DNA from: Psychrobacter glaciei
GTDB taxonomy: Bacteria; Pseudomonadota; Gammaproteobacteria; Pseudomonadales; Moraxellaceae
DNA: 64,000 bases
Reading direction: 5' to 3'
NCBI RefSeq assembly: GCF_014652895.1
Contig: NZ_BMZR01000005.1
Coordinates: 1 to 64,000 of the forward strand
The notes under the pieces are model-generated. The model searched no databases. It saw only the letters and a list, made by a program, of their open reading frames with translations, and was not told the origin of the DNA. This document shows, piece after piece, positions 1-9,341 of the stretch. Position 1 is the first letter of the stretch. Each line of letters opens with the position of its first letter. Made by a program: the position numbers and the translations under genes.

Positions 1-33
1 GTCATTGCTTATTCTCCTGTTAGTGGATTATAA
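1..33 (+). CDS. 3' end of an upstream gene, possibly an antitoxin (partial)
   Basis: Frame 1 is open from the window edge and ends at a TAA (31-33), giving a tail of about ten residues ending in SGL. The next gene starts 15 bases later in the same frame and encodes a PIN-domain protein. Antitoxin genes usually lie directly upstream of such toxins, so this may be the end of one. That is inference from position only; the tail is too short to identify. Confidence 0.3.
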   Translation, partial: VIAYSPVSGL

Positions 34-48
34 GCAGTTACACAAAGT

Positions 49-501
49 TTGGGAAAGGCTCTACTGGACTCAAACTTTTTGACTTATCTCTTGGAAGGTA
101 AGAATATTGATGAAAATGATGTCGATCTTCTTGAGCGTCTGATGGATTTATTAGCACTCGTCAATGATGATAATGTCGAGCTGGCCATCACACCATTGCT
201 GCGATATGAGTTTTTAAGAAAGTTTGGTCAGAATGAGAGTGAAGATTTTAATAAATTTAAAGCAGCTGTTGAAGAGTTTACTTGGTTAGATATCAGCAAA
301 GACGTAACGGATTTGGCGACCAATCTATACCGTTTAGATAAACATGAAGCGGATAGTAAAGGTATACCAAAGAACTTAGAAAAGCGAAAGTTTGATGTCT
401 TTCACTTTGCCACGGCTAAAATCAATGGTATTGAGCTACTATCCAACGACAAGCACATAGACCAAATGGAAAGGTTATACGAACGTTATCAAGCGCTTTA
501 G
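49..501 (+). CDS. PIN-domain protein, VapC-like ribonuclease toxin candidate
   Basis: A protein of 150 residues that begins LLDSNFLTYLL, the usual first strand of PIN domains with the first catalytic Asp. A later Asp lies in KFDVFHFATA and another in SNDKHI, as expected for the acidic metal-binding site. PIN proteins of this length are mostly VapC-type RNases that cut tRNA or rRNA and are held in check by a small upstream antitoxin. The start is a TTG at 49; no ATG follows the stop at 31-33 and the ribosome binding site is poor, so the start is uncertain. The possible antitoxin is cut off by the window edge. Family fairly sure, toxin role inferred. Confidence 0.7.
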   Translation: MGKALLDSNFLTYLLEGKNIDENDVDLLERLMDLLALVNDDNVELAITPLLRYEFLRKFGQNESEDFNKFKAAVEEFTWLDISKDVTDLATNLYRLDKHEADSKGIPKNLEKRKFDVFHFATAKINGIELLSNDKHIDQMERLYERYQAL

Positions 502-505
502 TTTT

Positions 506-1057
506 TTAAATAAACTGCCCACAGCACCTTTTGAACCTCCCTCCAGAACCGCAAATACACGGCTGTTTTTGGCTGATAGTCATCGCAATTGTAGGATCTA
601 AGAAGTACCAACGCTCATTATTATTGATTCTGTCTGTCACCTTGACAAAGGCAGACAATTCATGATGTGCTTGCAAATCCTCATTTGTCTTGAAATAAGC
701 CTTAAACTTAACCTGCGCATGGCGTTTACCAAGTTTTGGTGTGTGCGCTACGATTTCTAATCCTGCCCAATCTGTCTCTTTTGCCCAAGACTCAATCGCC
801 TGAATATCTAGCAATTTTTGCTGTACAGGTAGCGAGGTCTTAACAATATATTCTGGCTTGACCAATACAAACGCACTATAACGCGACCGCATGAGACGCT
901 CAGCAGAGTCCGCTTTTACGCCATCTGTCTTATCAGCTTCTTCGCTCAATAAACTGTCATGATAAGGCTGACAGCAATCTTTATAAAGTAGCGGTGAACT
1001 TATAACGTTTGATGATGGGTTAATTTGGCAAGGGCAGGTTTGTAGGGAAATCGACAT
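506..1057 (-). CDS. YchJ-like SEC-C motif protein (UPF0225)
   Basis: A protein of 183 residues with a cysteine-rich N-terminus (CPCQ, then YKDCCQPYH) and a C-terminal SEC-C zinc motif (CICGSGGRFKRCCG). The middle holds the block SAERLMRSRYSAFV and a later DPT segment typical of the YchJ/UPF0225 family. SEC-C motifs bind zinc; the cellular role of YchJ-type proteins is not known. It converges on the PIN gene with four bases between the stops, and the 44-base gap to the DUF457 gene upstream suggests possible co-transcription. The family call is firm; no function can be given. Confidence 0.88.
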   Translation of the reverse strand: MSISLQTCPCQINPSSNVISSPLLYKDCCQPYHDSLLSEEADKTDGVKADSAERLMRSRYSAFVLVKPEYIVKTSLPVQQKLLDIQAIESWAKETDWAGLEIVAHTPKLGKRHAQVKFKAYFKTNEDLQAHHELSAFVKVTDRINNNERWYFLDPTIAMTISQKQPCICGSGGRFKRCCGQFI

Positions 1058-1101
1058 TATTTACTCGAGTTGTTATTCATTTTTTAACAGTTTTATAAAT
1101 T

Positions 1102-1818
1102 TTAATTTAGCCAGTTTTTTATCAATTCTGGCCATAAACCGATTTTAAGTTTTGCCCAAGGTGCTGGGTCACGTAGTTGCTGCCAAAATTCATCGAAAGG
1201 TGGCGCAAAGTAGATCAAGAGCGCAAGGATGACGTACAGCAGCAGATACCACCATTTATCTTTATGCTGATAAAACTTCATCGCCGTACCCGATGAGCGC
1301 TTCATTTTCATATTCGATAAATTAACACTATATAGCTCATCTAATGCCAAATGTACCATTGCGCCGCTGAATAAAAATAAACCATAAAACCAGCTGGCCG
1401 TCAGTGGAAGTTGTAGCACGCTGTAGCTTAGGTAGGTGAGCCCCAGACCCAGTATCGCCATATAGGGTACAGAATGCATGACGCCGCGATGTACGGTCAT
1501 GGTGGTAAAGATATGAAAAACCACGTAACGCATAAAACCGTAGCCAGCTAGCCATAATGCTATTAGCGCCAATAAGCTCAGATCACTACGCCAATGCATC
1601 ACCAGACCAAAGGCAAAGATAAACGAGGTGATATTAAAACCCAGCTTAATCGGTGTCGAATTGTCAGAATCCAAATCAGGCAGCAGCCCACCGATGGTAC
1701 CGAGCGCCACGCACATCAAAAACCCTGAATCATCGATCAACCCCGCTTTATAAACCGTCAAACTCAGCGTACCACTGGCCATGAATGCGACATTTAAGTG
1801 GGTATTAAAATTTGCCAT
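1102..1818 (-). CDS. Inner-membrane metal-dependent hydrolase, DUF457/YdjM-like
   Basis: A 238-residue protein with several membrane segments. Metal-ligand motifs are placed as in the DUF457 (YdjM/YbcI) family: NTHLN near the N-terminus, LLPDLDSDNS around residue 46, HRGVMHS near the middle and HLALDELYS further on. The family is called a membrane-bound metal-dependent hydrolase; its substrate is unknown, and YdjM in Escherichia coli is LexA-controlled. I see no LexA box here. Start is the ATG at 1818, with no strong ribosome binding site. Confidence 0.82.
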   Translation of the reverse strand: MANFNTHLNVAFMASGTLSLTVYKAGLIDDSGFLMCVALGTIGGLLPDLDSDNSTPIKLGFNITSFIFAFGLVMHWRSDLSLLALIALWLAGYGFMRYVVFHIFTTMTVHRGVMHSVPYMAILGLGLTYLSYSVLQLPLTASWFYGLFLFSGAMVHLALDELYSVNLSNMKMKRSSGTAMKFYQHKDKWWYLLLYVILALLIYFAPPFDEFWQQLRDPAPWAKLKIGLWPELIKNWLN

Positions 1819-1931
1819 AAAGGTTTGCCATAAAATATCGCTAAAAAGGGTGCTTAAAGCTGCCTATCTCGCAGCAAAAAAGCGCTCTATGATACCATAG
1901 ACAAGCCCTACGTCTAATAGAGATCCGCCCC

Positions 1932-2972
1932 ATGACCATCATTGACTTATCCACCACACTCCATTCTGATGTACCTATTAAAAACCTGTCTACACGCGAC
2001 GGCAGTCTTGATAAAAGCTTTGCTGAAATCGATTGGCAAGCGCCGTGGTTGGCTCATTTACACCAGTTGGACTATATTAGTAATGCCATCGCTCAGCTCA
2101 GTGAGAAAAATGCTGAAGGCTTTGATAATGCTGAAGGCTTTCATAAAGCGGAGGGCTCTAATGAAGCTAAACCAAAGAGTCGGCCTGACGTGATCGCTAA
2201 GGTTTTAAACGAAGCGTTAAACCAGCAAAGTGACCATTTGCAAAACCAGCTACCTACCACCAAGCCCACGCAAAGTAATCAAGCGCATACGCTAAACTTT
2301 GTCTCACAGCATGCGTTGCCAGAAGGCGAAGCGTACGAGAGCTTTATCGCCACGACGGGGAATATCCCGACGCGTGACAACTTGCATGATTTATTTAACG
2401 GCAGTATTTGGCTGACCTTTCCCAAGACTAAAGCACTGCTTAATTATTATCATATGGCGGAGATTGCCCATCAGGGAATTGGCGCTAGCAGAGGACGCGT
2501 CCGCGATACCATCACCGTATTCGATGAAAATGGGGCGGTGCTAGTGACGTCTGAGCCGTTTATTGGCGAGGCTTTGATTAATTTCGATTGGCAGGCAAGT
2601 TTGATAGAGCCGCGCGCGCAGTGGGACAATCCACAGCAACTGAATCGTCAGTCTCAGACTGCGGTTTATGTTTTTGGTCATGCACTGCTGGAGCAATTAA
2701 TACGACCGCGCAAACCTTTATGCGCACACAGTATCGTTATCCATGTTTCGCAGGATTTTTTTAGTTTATCGTTGTCTGCGCGCATGGTCTATCTGGATGG
2801 CAAAATTGCTCATTATATGGATAAGTTATTGTCAAAAAACGATGTCACACCGCGTCAGCTTGCCCCTTTACCTATTTTGGGCGTGCCGCATTTTTGGGCA
2901 GAAAATGCCGATATGAGCTTTTATGACGACCCTTATGTGTTTCGTCATGGTCGCCGCAAAAGCAAAAAGTGA
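1932..2972 (+). CDS. DUF3025 domain protein
   Basis: A 346-residue soluble protein. The core reads HDLFNGSIWLTFPKTKALLN around residues 150-170, close to the DUF3025 signature, with a conserved GASRGRVRDTITVFDENGA segment after it and a C-terminal block ending VPHFWAEN. No function is known for this family. The N-terminal third carries a low-complexity insertion (about residues 60-115), including a six-residue repeat of the form NAEGFD in three copies. It stands alone, divergent from the DUF457 gene. ATG at 1932 is the first in-frame start. Confidence 0.8.
   Translation: MTIIDLSTTLHSDVPIKNLSTRDGSLDKSFAEIDWQAPWLAHLHQLDYISNAIAQLSEKNAEGFDNAEGFHKAEGSNEAKPKSRPDVIAKVLNEALNQQSDHLQNQLPTTKPTQSNQAHTLNFVSQHALPEGEAYESFIATTGNIPTRDNLHDLFNGSIWLTFPKTKALLNYYHMAEIAHQGIGASRGRVRDTITVFDENGAVLVTSEPFIGEALINFDWQASLIEPRAQWDNPQQLNRQSQTAVYVFGHALLEQLIRPRKPLCAHSIVIHVSQDFFSLSLSARMVYLDGKIAHYMDKLLSKNDVTPRQLAPLPILGVPHFWAENADMSFYDDPYVFRHGRRKSKK
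2109..2162 (+). repeat. 18-bp in-frame tandem repeat, three copies
   Basis: Three consecutive 18-base units (2109-2126, 2127-2144, 2145-2162). The first two differ at one base and the third is more diverged. They encode NAEGFD, NAEGFH and KAEGSN inside the DUF3025 gene. This is a slippage-prone site that would change length without shifting frame. Confidence 0.85.
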
Positions 2973-3260
2973 AAAATCATTGAACACCTTATTTATAAAC
3001 CGCTAAGCTGCTGTTGCGTTTACGATTGTGCCACGATTTGACTACGTCTAGGCGTTAACAAAGCGCTCTAGATTTGTTATGGTAAAGGAGAGTCGTTATA
3101 AACGATGCAAGGTCTAATGATTTTTCTTCGAAATTCCAACTATGAAAATACAAAATTCATTTAAGCCTTTTTCAAACGAACACCTTTATAGCAAATCCAT
3201 CTAGCCACCAGTTATAACAATAAATTCATAACAATCTACCCAGTAGATAAGGAAGCTACC

Positions 3261-6089
3261 ATGAGTGATATCTTTGACGTAAAAGACACCCTGTCGGTCG
3301 ATGGCAAGGAACATGCCTACTACAGCCTGCCTGAGCTGACCAAAACCTATAGTAATATCAGTAAACTGCCATATTGCATGAAAGTCGTATTAGAAAACCT
3401 ACTGCGTAACGAAGACGATGGTCAATCTGTCGGTAAGAACCACATCGAAGCGGTTGCCAATTGGGACGCAGGTGCTGAAGCTTCAAAAGAAATTGCCTTT
3501 ATGCCTGCTCGCGTCGTCTTGCAGGATTTCACTGGTGTGCCATCGGTCGTCGATTTGGCAGCCATGCGTGATGCGGTGGTTGAGCTGGGCGGTAAAGCCG
3601 AGCAAATTAACCCGTTTATCCCTAGTGAATTGGTCGTCGATCACTCCGTGCAAGTCGATGCTTATGGTCGCGAAGATGCGCTAGATTTGAACGAAAAGAT
3701 CGAATTTAAGCGTAATAATGAGCGCTATGAGTTCTTGCATTGGGGTCGTAACGCCTTTGAAAACTTCGTTGTCGTACCACCAGCGACTGGTATTGTCCAT
3801 CAGGTCAACCTTGAGTATTTAGCTCGTGTGGTTATGGCTGCTGACGTAGATGGAGAATTAACCGCTTATCCTGATACGGTGTTTGGTACTGACAGTCATA
3901 CCACGATGATTAATGGTATTGGCGTGCTTGGTTGGGGCGTGGGCGGTATCGAAGCAGAAGCTGCCATGCTTGGTCAACCATCTTCTATGTTGATTCCACA
4001 AGTGGTTGGTTTTGAGATGACGGGCAAATTAACCGAGGGCGTCACCGCAACCGATTTGGTATTGCGTGTGGTTGAAATGCTGCGTGCTCATGGCGTGGTT
4101 GGCAAGTTTGTCGAATTCTACGGTGAAGGCCTACACAGTATGCCGCTCGCCGATCGTGCGACGATTGCCAATATGTCGCCAGAATATGGCGCGACTTGTG
4201 GTATTTTCCCAATTGACCAAATGGCGATTGATTATCTGCGTCTATCAGGCCGCGACGAAGAGCAAATCGAGCTGGTTGAAAAATATGCCAAAGCACAAGG
4301 CATGTGGCACGATGCCGACACTCCAGCGGCGACCTATTCAAGCAACTTGCATTTAGACTTGTCCTCAGTACAGCCTGCGCTTGCTGGTCCTAACTTGCCA
4401 CAACAGCGTATCAACTTATCTGATATGCACGAAAAATTTGGCGAAACCTTAGAAAAAATGACCAAAGATCGCAAGTCAGAAGTCGATGGCAAAGTACGCT
4501 TTGACCAAGAAGGCGGTGAGCAAGAGCAAGCCGAGGCCTTGGCAGCGCAGCCAAAGGTCAATAATAATCAAAATGATGGATATCAGCCTGCCAATGGGGT
4601 TTTCTCTACCGTTAAGATTGATGAGACAGACCATAAGTTGCGTGATGGTTCCGTGGTTATCGCAGCGATCACCTCTTGTACCAACACCTCAAACCCTGCG
4701 GTGATGATTGGTGCTGGGTTGGTAGCGAAAAAAGCCGCTGCCAAAGGTCTCAAAGCTAAGCCTTGGGTAAAAACCTCGTTGGCACCTGGTTCTAAAGTCG
4801 TCACTGATTACCTAGAAAAAACCAAACTGATGGATGAGCTGGAAAAAACGGGCTTTTACTTAGTCGGTTATGGTTGTACAACTTGTATCGGTAACTCAGG
4901 CCCGCTGCTCGAATCTATCGAGAAAGGTATTGAAGAAAATGACTTAGTCGCTGCGGCTGTACTGTCTGGTAACCGTAACTTTGAAGGTCGTATCCACTCG
5001 CATGTGAAAGCAAGCTACTTGGCGTCACCGCCATTGGTCGTCGCTTATGCACTCGCTGGTACGGTCGATATCGATATGACTACGCATCCGCTAGGTCAAG
5101 ACCAAGATGGCAATGATGTGTTCCTAAAAGACATCTGGCCAACATCTGACGAGATCAATGAGCTGATTGCCAACAATATCGACGCTGAAATGTTCCGCAA
5201 AAACTATGGCGAAGTGTTTGACGGTAGTGCTGCTTGGAACGCCATTAGCTCAGCCGATAGCCAGCTGTATCCATGGGATGAAGGCTCGACATATATCAAA
5301 AACCCACCGTTCTTTGATGGTATGACCATGGAACCAGACGGTATCCGTGATATCGAAGGCGCACGCATCTTAGGTCTGTTCGGTGATTCAATCACGACCG
5401 ATCATATCTCACCTGCTGGTAATATCGACCCAGACTCGCCAGCAGGCAAATACTTGCAAGAGCGCGGTGTGATGCAAGCCGACTTCAACAGCTATGGCTC
5501 ACGCCGTGGTAATGATGCGGTCATGACTCGTGGTACCTTTGCCAATATCCGTATCAAGAACACGATGATGGGTGGTCGCGAAGGCGGCTATACCTATTAC
5601 TTCAAAGGCGACAGCGCCACGCTACAAGACGGTGAAGAAATGGCCGTTTATGATGCCGCGATGCAGTATAAAGAAGACAAGCGTCCGCTCGTCGTCCTTG
5701 GCGGCGCGGAGTATGGTTCTGGCTCTAGCCGTGATTGGGCAGCTAAAGGTACTATTTTGCTCGGCGTAAAAGCGGTACTGACCAGCTCGTTTGAGCGTAT
5801 TCACCGCTCAAACCTAGTAGGCATGGGCGTGTTGCCATTGACCTTTAAAGAAGGTGAAAACGCTGAGACTTACAAGCTCGATGGTTCAGAAGTGATCAGC
5901 ATTAGTGGTCTCGATAATGGTGAAAGCAAAACCGCTAAAGTCACCGCTACGCGTGCTGATGGATCAGCAGAAACCTTTGAGGTTAACGTCGGTCTACAAA
6001 CGCCAAAAGAGCGCGAATATGTGCGTCATGGCGGCGTGTTGCACTATGTGTTACGTCAATTGGCGGCTGAGAATAAAGACGCTGCTTAA
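3261..6089 (+). CDS. acnA: Aconitate hydratase A
   Basis: A 942-residue aconitase of the AcnA/IRP type, which converts citrate to isocitrate through cis-aconitate in the TCA cycle using a [4Fe-4S] cluster. The three cluster ligands are visible as Cys473 (SCTNTSNP) and Cys539 and Cys542 (GCTTCIGNSGP). The C-terminal swivel domain has the SYGSRRGNDAVMTRG and GSGSSRDWAAKG blocks. It is about 50 residues longer than Escherichia coli AcnA because of a Lys/Gln/Glu-rich insert near residues 390-440, in the linker ahead of the first cluster Cys. A good ribosome binding site (AAGGA) lies seven bases before the ATG. It is monocistronic and ends at a strong terminator. Confidence 0.97.
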   Translation: MSDIFDVKDTLSVDGKEHAYYSLPELTKTYSNISKLPYCMKVVLENLLRNEDDGQSVGKNHIEAVANWDAGAEASKEIAFMPARVVLQDFTGVPSVVDLAAMRDAVVELGGKAEQINPFIPSELVVDHSVQVDAYGREDALDLNEKIEFKRNNERYEFLHWGRNAFENFVVVPPATGIVHQVNLEYLARVVMAADVDGELTAYPDTVFGTDSHTTMINGIGVLGWGVGGIEAEAAMLGQPSSMLIPQVVGFEMTGKLTEGVTATDLVLRVVEMLRAHGVVGKFVEFYGEGLHSMPLADRATIANMSPEYGATCGIFPIDQMAIDYLRLSGRDEEQIELVEKYAKAQGMWHDADTPAATYSSNLHLDLSSVQPALAGPNLPQQRINLSDMHEKFGETLEKMTKDRKSEVDGKVRFDQEGGEQEQAEALAAQPKVNNNQNDGYQPANGVFSTVKIDETDHKLRDGSVVIAAITSCTNTSNPAVMIGAGLVAKKAAAKGLKAKPWVKTSLAPGSKVVTDYLEKTKLMDELEKTGFYLVGYGCTTCIGNSGPLLESIEKGIEENDLVAAAVLSGNRNFEGRIHSHVKASYLASPPLVVAYALAGTVDIDMTTHPLGQDQDGNDVFLKDIWPTSDEINELIANNIDAEMFRKNYGEVFDGSAAWNAISSADSQLYPWDEGSTYIKNPPFFDGMTMEPDGIRDIEGARILGLFGDSITTDHISPAGNIDPDSPAGKYLQERGVMQADFNSYGSRRGNDAVMTRGTFANIRIKNTMMGGREGGYTYYFKGDSATLQDGEEMAVYDAAMQYKEDKRPLVVLGGAEYGSGSSRDWAAKGTILLGVKAVLTSSFERIHRSNLVGMGVLPLTFKEGENAETYKLDGSEVISISGLDNGESKTAKVTATRADGSAETFEVNVGLQTPKEREYVRHGGVLHYVLRQLAAENKDAA

Positions 6090-6112
6090 TGACTGATTAG
6101 AGTTAGAACGAG

Positions 6113-6152
6113 AAAAGCCCAATCCCAGTAAAATAGGGGATTGGGCTTTTTT
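6113..6152 (+). terminator. Rho-independent terminator after acnA
   Basis: A 14-bp stem (AAAAGCCCAATCCC pairing with its complement at 6137-6150) around a 10-base loop, running into a T tract. It lies 24 bases past the acnA stop. Confidence 0.92.
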
Positions 6153-6174
6153 ATTGGGTGAGGAAAAAGGAAAC

Positions 6175-6312
6175 TATAGTCAAAATATTCCAAAAACGCT
6201 ACGATACTGCTGATATCAGTTTTTTGTAGCCTCTGTCTGCAAAGGCACAGCAAGCAAGAAAAATTGATATCAGCAGTGCGTGATGTATCGATATTACTTT
6301 TTACTGACTGTA
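6175..6312. repeat. Palindromic dispersed repeat, family A copy 1
   Basis: About 138 bp that starts TATAGTC and ends GACTGTA, a near match to the inverse. The centre holds a conserved core of about 45 bases (TTTTTTGTAGCCTCTGTCTG, three variable bases, then AGGCACAGCAAGCAAG and AAAAA). The core is flanked by complementary arms (CTGCTGATATCA and TGATATCAGCAG). A second copy with the same core and different arms is at 9942-10087. It looks like a small non-autonomous mobile repeat; no protein is encoded. Confidence 0.75.
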
Positions 6313-6336
6313 GTATCTGGAAACTATTTCATTGAA

Positions 6337-6795
6337 TCATCTGAAGTTCTCATTCCAGCTCTCTTTAAATACTTTATTTAAGAACGTTTCTTTATCGAGG
6401 CTACCGTCATTGTTCAAGCAAGTCTTATCGACAAAAAGATAATTCGTCCAGTTAATATCAGGAGACAGTTCATTGATTTCATTTACTATGTCAACTTCGC
6501 CAATGTCAGAAAAATCTCTAGTAATCAGTCTTTGAGCCAGCTCTAAAATGCGACTCTTTGTTCTGTACTCATAAGAATTTGGATATTCAGAAATTTTATC
6601 CAAAAATCCCTCGTAATTTATACTTAAATCTTCGTTTACATACTCCTCACTCCAGAATATATAATCACTCCAAAATGGATCGGGTGATAATTGATTTACT
6701 TCAAGATTTATTTCTATTTGCCTTGCTTCTGAGCATGTGGTGTTAAGTAACTCTTCAAGTAATAAAGTGATTTTCTGCTTAGTGTCATCGTTCAT
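6337..6795 (-). CDS. Small acidic protein with an internal duplication, function unknown
   Basis: About 152 residues from the preferred ATG at 6795, which has GAGGGA eight bases upstream; the earlier in-frame ATGs lie in or before that site. The protein is acidic and made of two related halves: DPFWSDYIFW followed by YEGFLDKISEY, and INWTNYLFVDKT followed by KETFLNKVFKE. Such repeated small acidic proteins are sometimes immunity proteins or partners of toxins, but no toxin gene lies next to it. I do not recognise the family. It sits between repeat family A and the LysE gene, 32 bases downstream of the latter's stop. Confidence 0.7.
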   Translation of the reverse strand: MNDDTKQKITLLLEELLNTTCSEARQIEINLEVNQLSPDPFWSDYIFWSEEYVNEDLSINYEGFLDKISEYPNSYEYRTKSRILELAQRLITRDFSDIGEVDIVNEINELSPDINWTNYLFVDKTCLNNDGSLDKETFLNKVFKESWNENFR

Positions 6796-6827
6796 TATTA
6801 TTTCCCTCATCATTTATTCCCACTGTT

Positions 6828-7481
6828 TCAACCTTTCTCAGTCAACAGCCTAATTCCCAGCCCGATAAATACCACACCACTGATTCTATTTAACATCGTT
6901 TCAATAGAGGGGTTTTCCCGCAGGCGTGTACTAAATCGTGCAGCTAATAAGGCCAAACACAAGCACCAAACAAAACCAGTTACAGCAAAGGTTAGTCCCA
7001 ACATTAAAAATGACAGCATGCCATAAGCGTAACTAGCGTCGATAAACTGAGGAAAGAACGCCAAGAAGAATAAAGCCACTTTTGGATTAAACACATTGGT
7101 TAATACGCCTTGCTTATAGATTTTCCAGCCGTCGACATCCTTTTGACTAGTAGCGTGCTGATCTTTGGACAAACTGTTTGCTATTGAGTTTGAGCTTTTG
7201 CTCGTTAGCATCTTAAAGCCTAAATAGCACAAGTAACTGGCCCCAATATATTTGACGAGCATAAATGCCGTAGGAGAGTTGGCGAGTAATACTGATAACC
7301 CGAGCGCCGCCAATAACGTATGTACCAAAATGCCTGAGGTGATACCCAACACCGAATAAAACCCTGCTGTTTGCCCTTGCGCCATACTACGGGTAATGAT
7401 GTACATGCTATCGGTGCCGGGTGTTAGGTTTAATAAAATGGCAGCAGCGATAAATCCTAGATAATTTTCAATACCAAACAT
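6828..7481 (-). CDS. LysE/RhtB family amino-acid exporter
   Basis: A 217-residue inner-membrane protein with about six hydrophobic segments. The N-terminus carries the LysE signature NLTPGTDSMYIITRS and then GFYSVLGITSG. Members export amino acids or derivatives such as homoserine, threonine or lysine by proton exchange; the substrate cannot be read from sequence. The start is the ATG at 7481, eight bases after GGAGG; a GTG nine bases earlier overlaps that site and is less likely. A family B palindromic repeat lies just upstream. Confidence 0.87.
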   Translation of the reverse strand: MFGIENYLGFIAAAILLNLTPGTDSMYIITRSMAQGQTAGFYSVLGITSGILVHTLLAALGLSVLLANSPTAFMLVKYIGASYLCYLGFKMLTSKSSNSIANSLSKDQHATSQKDVDGWKIYKQGVLTNVFNPKVALFFLAFFPQFIDASYAYGMLSFLMLGLTFAVTGFVWCLCLALLAARFSTRLRENPSIETMLNRISGVVFIGLGIRLLTEKG

Positions 7482-7521
7482 CGTAATCACCTCCCTCTGA
7501 TAGCTCTAGACATCCCTATGT

Positions 7522-7629
7522 TATAGTCAATCCTCTATAAATTAGATACGGTGTCAAGCTTGCTCAGTCTACTACTTGTAGTACTTTCACTCGCCTTCCT
7601 TGTATCCAAATTATACTGAACCGACTATA
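7522..7629. repeat. Palindromic dispersed repeat, family B copy 1
   Basis: A 108-bp element that begins TATAGTC and ends GACTATA. The imperfect terminal inverted repeats run about 27 bases (TATAGTC, seven variable bases, TATAAATT, GATAC). A second 108-bp copy at 30734-30841 differs by about three bases. No coding capacity; it fits a MITE-like or REP-like element. Confidence 0.85.
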
Positions 7630-7988
7630 TAGAGTGTTTATATATTTTATAAGTTTTTATAGGATAGATAGTAGTGAGCTTAAGTTGAATTAGCAAGAAC
7701 ACTCATCTTTTATCAAATCCTATCACGCCCGATATCCGCAAAATCAACCTCGTTCAAACCAATCTTATTCAAACCAAGTTATCTCAATCATTACAAACCC
7801 GCGCTACATTCAAATTTTCGTCTTGCCAAAACTCAAGAAGTCTTGCCTATTTCTTGATATCTATCCTGCAAAAACACATAAAAACAGCATCTCTGAAGCC
7901 ATTAAAACGTTATGATCACAATATTTTTTATGACTTAACCAACCCATTTAACACCGCTAAATAAATAGCCAGCCAAATTGAGTACACC
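7630..7988. other. Gene-less AT-rich stretch upstream of the EamA transporter
   Basis: No open frame, RNA gene or clear hairpin seen. The phrase TTCAAACCAA recurs in diverged form around 7753-7780. The promoter of the transporter gene presumably lies here, but I could not place it with confidence. Confidence 0.5.
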
Positions 7989-8897
7989 ATGACCAGACGC
8001 GACCTTATTACCTTTTTTGCACTTTCCTTTATGTGGTCGCTCTCATTTATATTTTATCGGGTGGGTGTCCCTGAGTTTGGCTCGTTGGCATTTGCCAGCC
8101 TGCGCGTGGTATTTGCTGGTTTAACCATGCTTGTTTTTGTGTTAATCAGCGCAAAAAATCGCAAAGGTATTAAAGAAAGCTACAAAATGCTGACCGTCGT
8201 TGGTTTGTTCTCAGCTGCGATTCCCTTTGTGCTATTTTCCTTTTCAGCGCAGACCGTAAACGCTGGGGTATTGGCGGTACTTAATGCTTCTGTGCCAATG
8301 ATGAGCGGCTTTATTGCCAGCACGTTTTTTAAAGAAAGACTGACTAAGCGGCAAACGCTAGGGTTGGTGATTGGCCTTGTTGGGGTGATTATTTTGATGA
8401 GTGAGAACTTGTTTGGTGCGCAAGGGCAGGGCTTGGGGACGGATTTAGGCTCAGCGTTGTTACCGATGGGTTATGCGCTATTTGCCTGTGTTGGCTATGC
8501 GATAGGGGCAAACATTACTAGGAACTATCTGTACGACATCTCACCGATTGCTATTACGGCAGGCTCATTAATCATTGCAAGCGTGGTGATGATGCCAATT
8601 GCTGTATATAAATTCCCTTATGGCGCAAGTATTAGCCTGCAAGCTTGGGTATCGGTGATTTGTATCGGGGTGTTTTCGACCGCCATTGCGCTTATCTTTA
8701 TGAACCAGTTGATCAAAAATATTGGCCCCATGCGTGCAACCAGTATTACGCTGGTTATTCCCATTTTTGCGATATTTTTTGGTTATGTGTTGCTTGGTGA
8801 AGCACTGGATATCGGTGCTATCATTGGCTCAGTCGTGATTTTGTTTGGCACTTACCTATCATTAAACTTATCGTTAAGAGGCTTGGTCAAGTCGTAA
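7989..8897 (+). CDS. EamA family (drug/metabolite superfamily) transporter
   Basis: A 302-residue membrane protein with ten predicted helices in two homologous halves, the layout of EamA/RhaT permeases. The first half includes ASLRVVFAG and AVLNASVPMMSG, the second GVFSTAIALIFMNQLI and PIFAIFFGYVLLGE. Such proteins export amino acids, metabolites or drugs; the substrate is unknown. It stands alone on the plus strand. A weak hairpin follows at 8903-8935 and a strong terminator about 100 bases after the stop. Confidence 0.88.
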   Translation: MTRRDLITFFALSFMWSLSFIFYRVGVPEFGSLAFASLRVVFAGLTMLVFVLISAKNRKGIKESYKMLTVVGLFSAAIPFVLFSFSAQTVNAGVLAVLNASVPMMSGFIASTFFKERLTKRQTLGLVIGLVGVIILMSENLFGAQGQGLGTDLGSALLPMGYALFACVGYAIGANITRNYLYDISPIAITAGSLIIASVVMMPIAVYKFPYGASISLQAWVSVICIGVFSTAIALIFMNQLIKNIGPMRATSITLVIPIFAIFFGYVLLGEALDIGAIIGSVVILFGTYLSLNLSLRGLVKS

Positions 8898-9000
8898 ACG
8901 ATTTTATCGGACAGACCAGTAGTTTGTCCGATAAAGTCTTAAGCGGTGATTGAGAGTTGAAGTGAGTTGCAGTAAGCCATTATAAAAATTATAGACATAA

Positions 9001-9036
9001 AAAATCCCAGTCACCATATGATGACTGGGATTTTTT
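9001..9036. terminator. Bidirectional Rho-independent terminator
   Basis: A 13-bp stem (AAAATCCCAGTCA with its complement at 9022-9034) around an 8-base loop, with T runs on both strands. It can end the EamA transcript from the left and the tRNA transcript from the right. Confidence 0.9.
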
Positions 9037-9108
9037 ATTGTTCGCTTATTAGTCTAACCTGATGCTTAAAGTTGCTAAGCAAAAGTGCTAACAAGTGACG
9101 CCGTATAG

Positions 9109-9184
9109 TGGCGTCCCCAGGGGGATTCGAACCCCCGTTACCGCCGTGAAAGGGCGGTGTCCTAGGCCTCTAGACGATGGGGAC
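9109..9184 (-). tRNA. tRNA-Glu (TTC)
   Basis: Read on the minus strand, 76 bases form a full cloverleaf starting GTCCCCATCG. The anticodon arm is CCGCC-CTTTCAC-GGCGG with anticodon TTC, the T arm has GTTCGAATC, and the acceptor closes with GGGGAC, discriminator G and an encoded CCA. Very close to the Escherichia coli tRNA-Glu. Confidence 0.96.
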
Positions 9185-9341
9185 GCATAGAGTGTTATAA
9201 CCAAATGATTACAACGGTACTTCACAATATCAGAGTGCTTATCTATTAAAATAGAGCAAGCCTTGCCTAGGTGCTGATATCGTCCTACTAGCGAGTATTT
9301 ATTCTAAAGTGTCAGTAAACTGAGCTTTGTCTTAAATAGTA

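Noticed and set aside
4042..4341. Open frames on both strands inside acnA
   Set aside because: acnA is intact with all cluster ligands; these frames have no ribosome binding site or family features.
8903..8935. Hairpin right after the EamA transporter stop
   Set aside because: Good stem but no T tract; the stronger terminator at 9001-9036 is preferred.
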